Source: Myxococcales bacterium (GTDB lineage: Bacteria > Myxococcota_A > Bradymonadia > UBA7976 > UBA1532). From it: 32,501 nt of DNA. This document shows positions 31,976 through 32,501 of this stretch, one piece after another (position 1 is the stretch's first letter; each line of letters begins with the position of its first letter). Location: NCBI GenBank assembly GCA_002731825.1, contig PCCS01000051.1, positions 1 through 32,501 on the forward strand, in the 5' to 3' direction. The notes under the pieces are model-generated. The model was not told the origin of the DNA. It saw only the letters and a list, made by a program, of their open reading frames with translations, and ran no database searches. A program made the translations under genes and the position numbers.

Positions 31976-32501
31976 CTAATTCTCGAGCACAAAGATGCAG
32001 TTAAAACGCACTGTACTCACGACAGCTTTTCCATCGACCGTCGCGGGTCGATACTTGAACTTTTTGACAGCCTTCATAGCCGCCTCGTCTAAGCCATACC
32101 CGAGTTTTTTGCCAAGGGCCTTAGCCTTCCTGACTCGTCCATCCACTCCCACCGTGAGAAGAAATATGATCTTACCCTCGATCCCAGCACGCAAGGCAGC
32201 CTTTGGATAACGGGGTTTTACCCGCTTAATCAGCTTCGCTTTTCGCCGCACGACCTCTTTTACGGGGGCGGGCTCTTGCACTGGGGTTGCACGCTCTGTC
32301 ACAGCATTTACAGCGTTGCGTCCGACGGCTCCCATCTGGGTGTTACCCACTTGTAAGGCAGGTCCCTTGCCACCCTTTATGGTACTGCCCAAAGTAATCC
32401 CTGTGACCAGTGGGACCGGCTTTTTCTTGGGCGGTTCTGGCTTCGGCTTCGGCTTCGGCTTCGGCTTCGGCTTCGGCTTCGGCTTCGGCTTCGGCTTCGG
32501 C
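31976..32501 (-). CDS. tonB: TonB energy-transducing protein, C-terminal part (5' end outside window)
   Basis: The open frame continues past the window end, giving about 175 residues. From the edge inward there is a (Pro-Lys)10 run, the rigid periplasm-spanning segment typical of TonB. A Gly/Val linker (GSTIKGGKGPALQVGN) follows, and then the TonB C-terminal domain: KPRYPKAALRAGIEGKIIF, VGVDGRVRKAKALGKKLGYG, LDEAAMKAVKKFKYRPATVDGK. The N-terminal membrane anchor is not visible. An internal TTG at 32392 could be taken as a start, but the Pro-Lys run continues in frame upstream, so it is not the true start. The stop lies one base before the receptor start. Confidence 0.88.
   Translation of the reverse strand, partial: PKPKPKPKPKPKPKPKPKPKPEPPKKKPVPLVTGITLGSTIKGGKGPALQVGNTQMGAVGRNAVNAVTERATPVQEPAPVKEVVRRKAKLIKRVKPRYPKAALRAGIEGKIIFLLTVGVDGRVRKAKALGKKLGYGLDEAAMKAVKKFKYRPATVDGKAVVSTVRFNCIFVLEN
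32439..32501. repeat. GGCTTC hexanucleotide tandem repeat inside tonB
   Basis: Ten uninterrupted copies of GGCTTC plus three bases run to the window edge. Read on the minus strand in the tonB frame they encode Pro-Lys dipeptides. Changes in copy number would stay in frame and lengthen or shorten the periplasmic spacer. The far end of the array is not in the window. Confidence 0.9.

Noticed and set aside
32439..32501. CRISPR-like or intergenic satellite
   Set aside because: The six-base unit has no spacers and reads in frame as Pro-Lys within tonB.

Overview
The window reads as chromosomal DNA of a Gram-negative, deltaproteobacterium-like bacterium, probably Myxococcota or Bradymonadales type. 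The grounds are MopE-type CDG-DNDCDG repeats, FHA proteins joined to a secretion-ATPase fold, a sigma54 activator, HDOD and PilZ signalling proteins, lamin-tail and cysteine-rich lipoproteins, and a TonB receptor cassette. This placement is inference from gene content. Base composition is moderate, and I see no transposase, integron, CRISPR array, rRNA or tRNA.

Left part (1-5.8 kb): a partial lipoprotein gene on the minus strand diverges from a membrane-anchored sulfatase-like gene, which overlaps scpB. scpB converges on scpA. scpA is the last gene of a minus-strand run with overlapping or abutting junctions: dnaJ-like, small secreted protein, mutS, xerD, M50 protease, scpA (10.2 to 3.35 kb). 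A near-consensus sigma54 promoter lies just ahead of the dnaJ-like gene. Upstream of it are repeated TGCGCA/TGCACA motifs at enhancer distance, and beyond them the gene of a GAF-type sigma54 activator.

Middle (10.5-19.8 kb): a minus-strand signalling operon encodes a PilZ protein, a small HD-GYP-accessory-like protein, an HDOD protein and the sigma54 activator. Next come pyruvate kinase, a divergent pair (short LptF/G-like membrane protein and MFS transporter), and two FHA genes. The first FHA gene is fused to a CpaF-like ATPase fold that has lost its nucleotide-binding motifs. The second encodes two FHA domains and a tail anchor.

Right part (19.9-32.5 kb): MlaC-like and TolC-like envelope genes; a small hypothetical gene; a MopE-type lipoprotein; and a two-gene partition-like cassette, a ParA ATPase with duplicated N-terminal Cys4 zinc knuckles plus a ribbon-helix-helix protein. 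The cassette is preceded by a good sigma70 promoter and, further upstream, by a palindromic pair of DnaA-box-like sequences. The window ends in a six-gene minus-strand run: TonB (partial, with a Pro-Lys hexanucleotide repeat), a TonB-dependent receptor carrying its own TonB C-terminal-type domain, a lipoprotein, two small exported proteins and a double lamin-tail lipoprotein.

The strongest candidates for new biology are the zinc-knuckle ParA/RHH cassette, the FHA-pseudo-CpaF plus tandem-FHA operon, the apparent sigma54 control of a mutS-xerD-scpA operon by the neighbouring activator, and the receptor with a built-in TonB domain.
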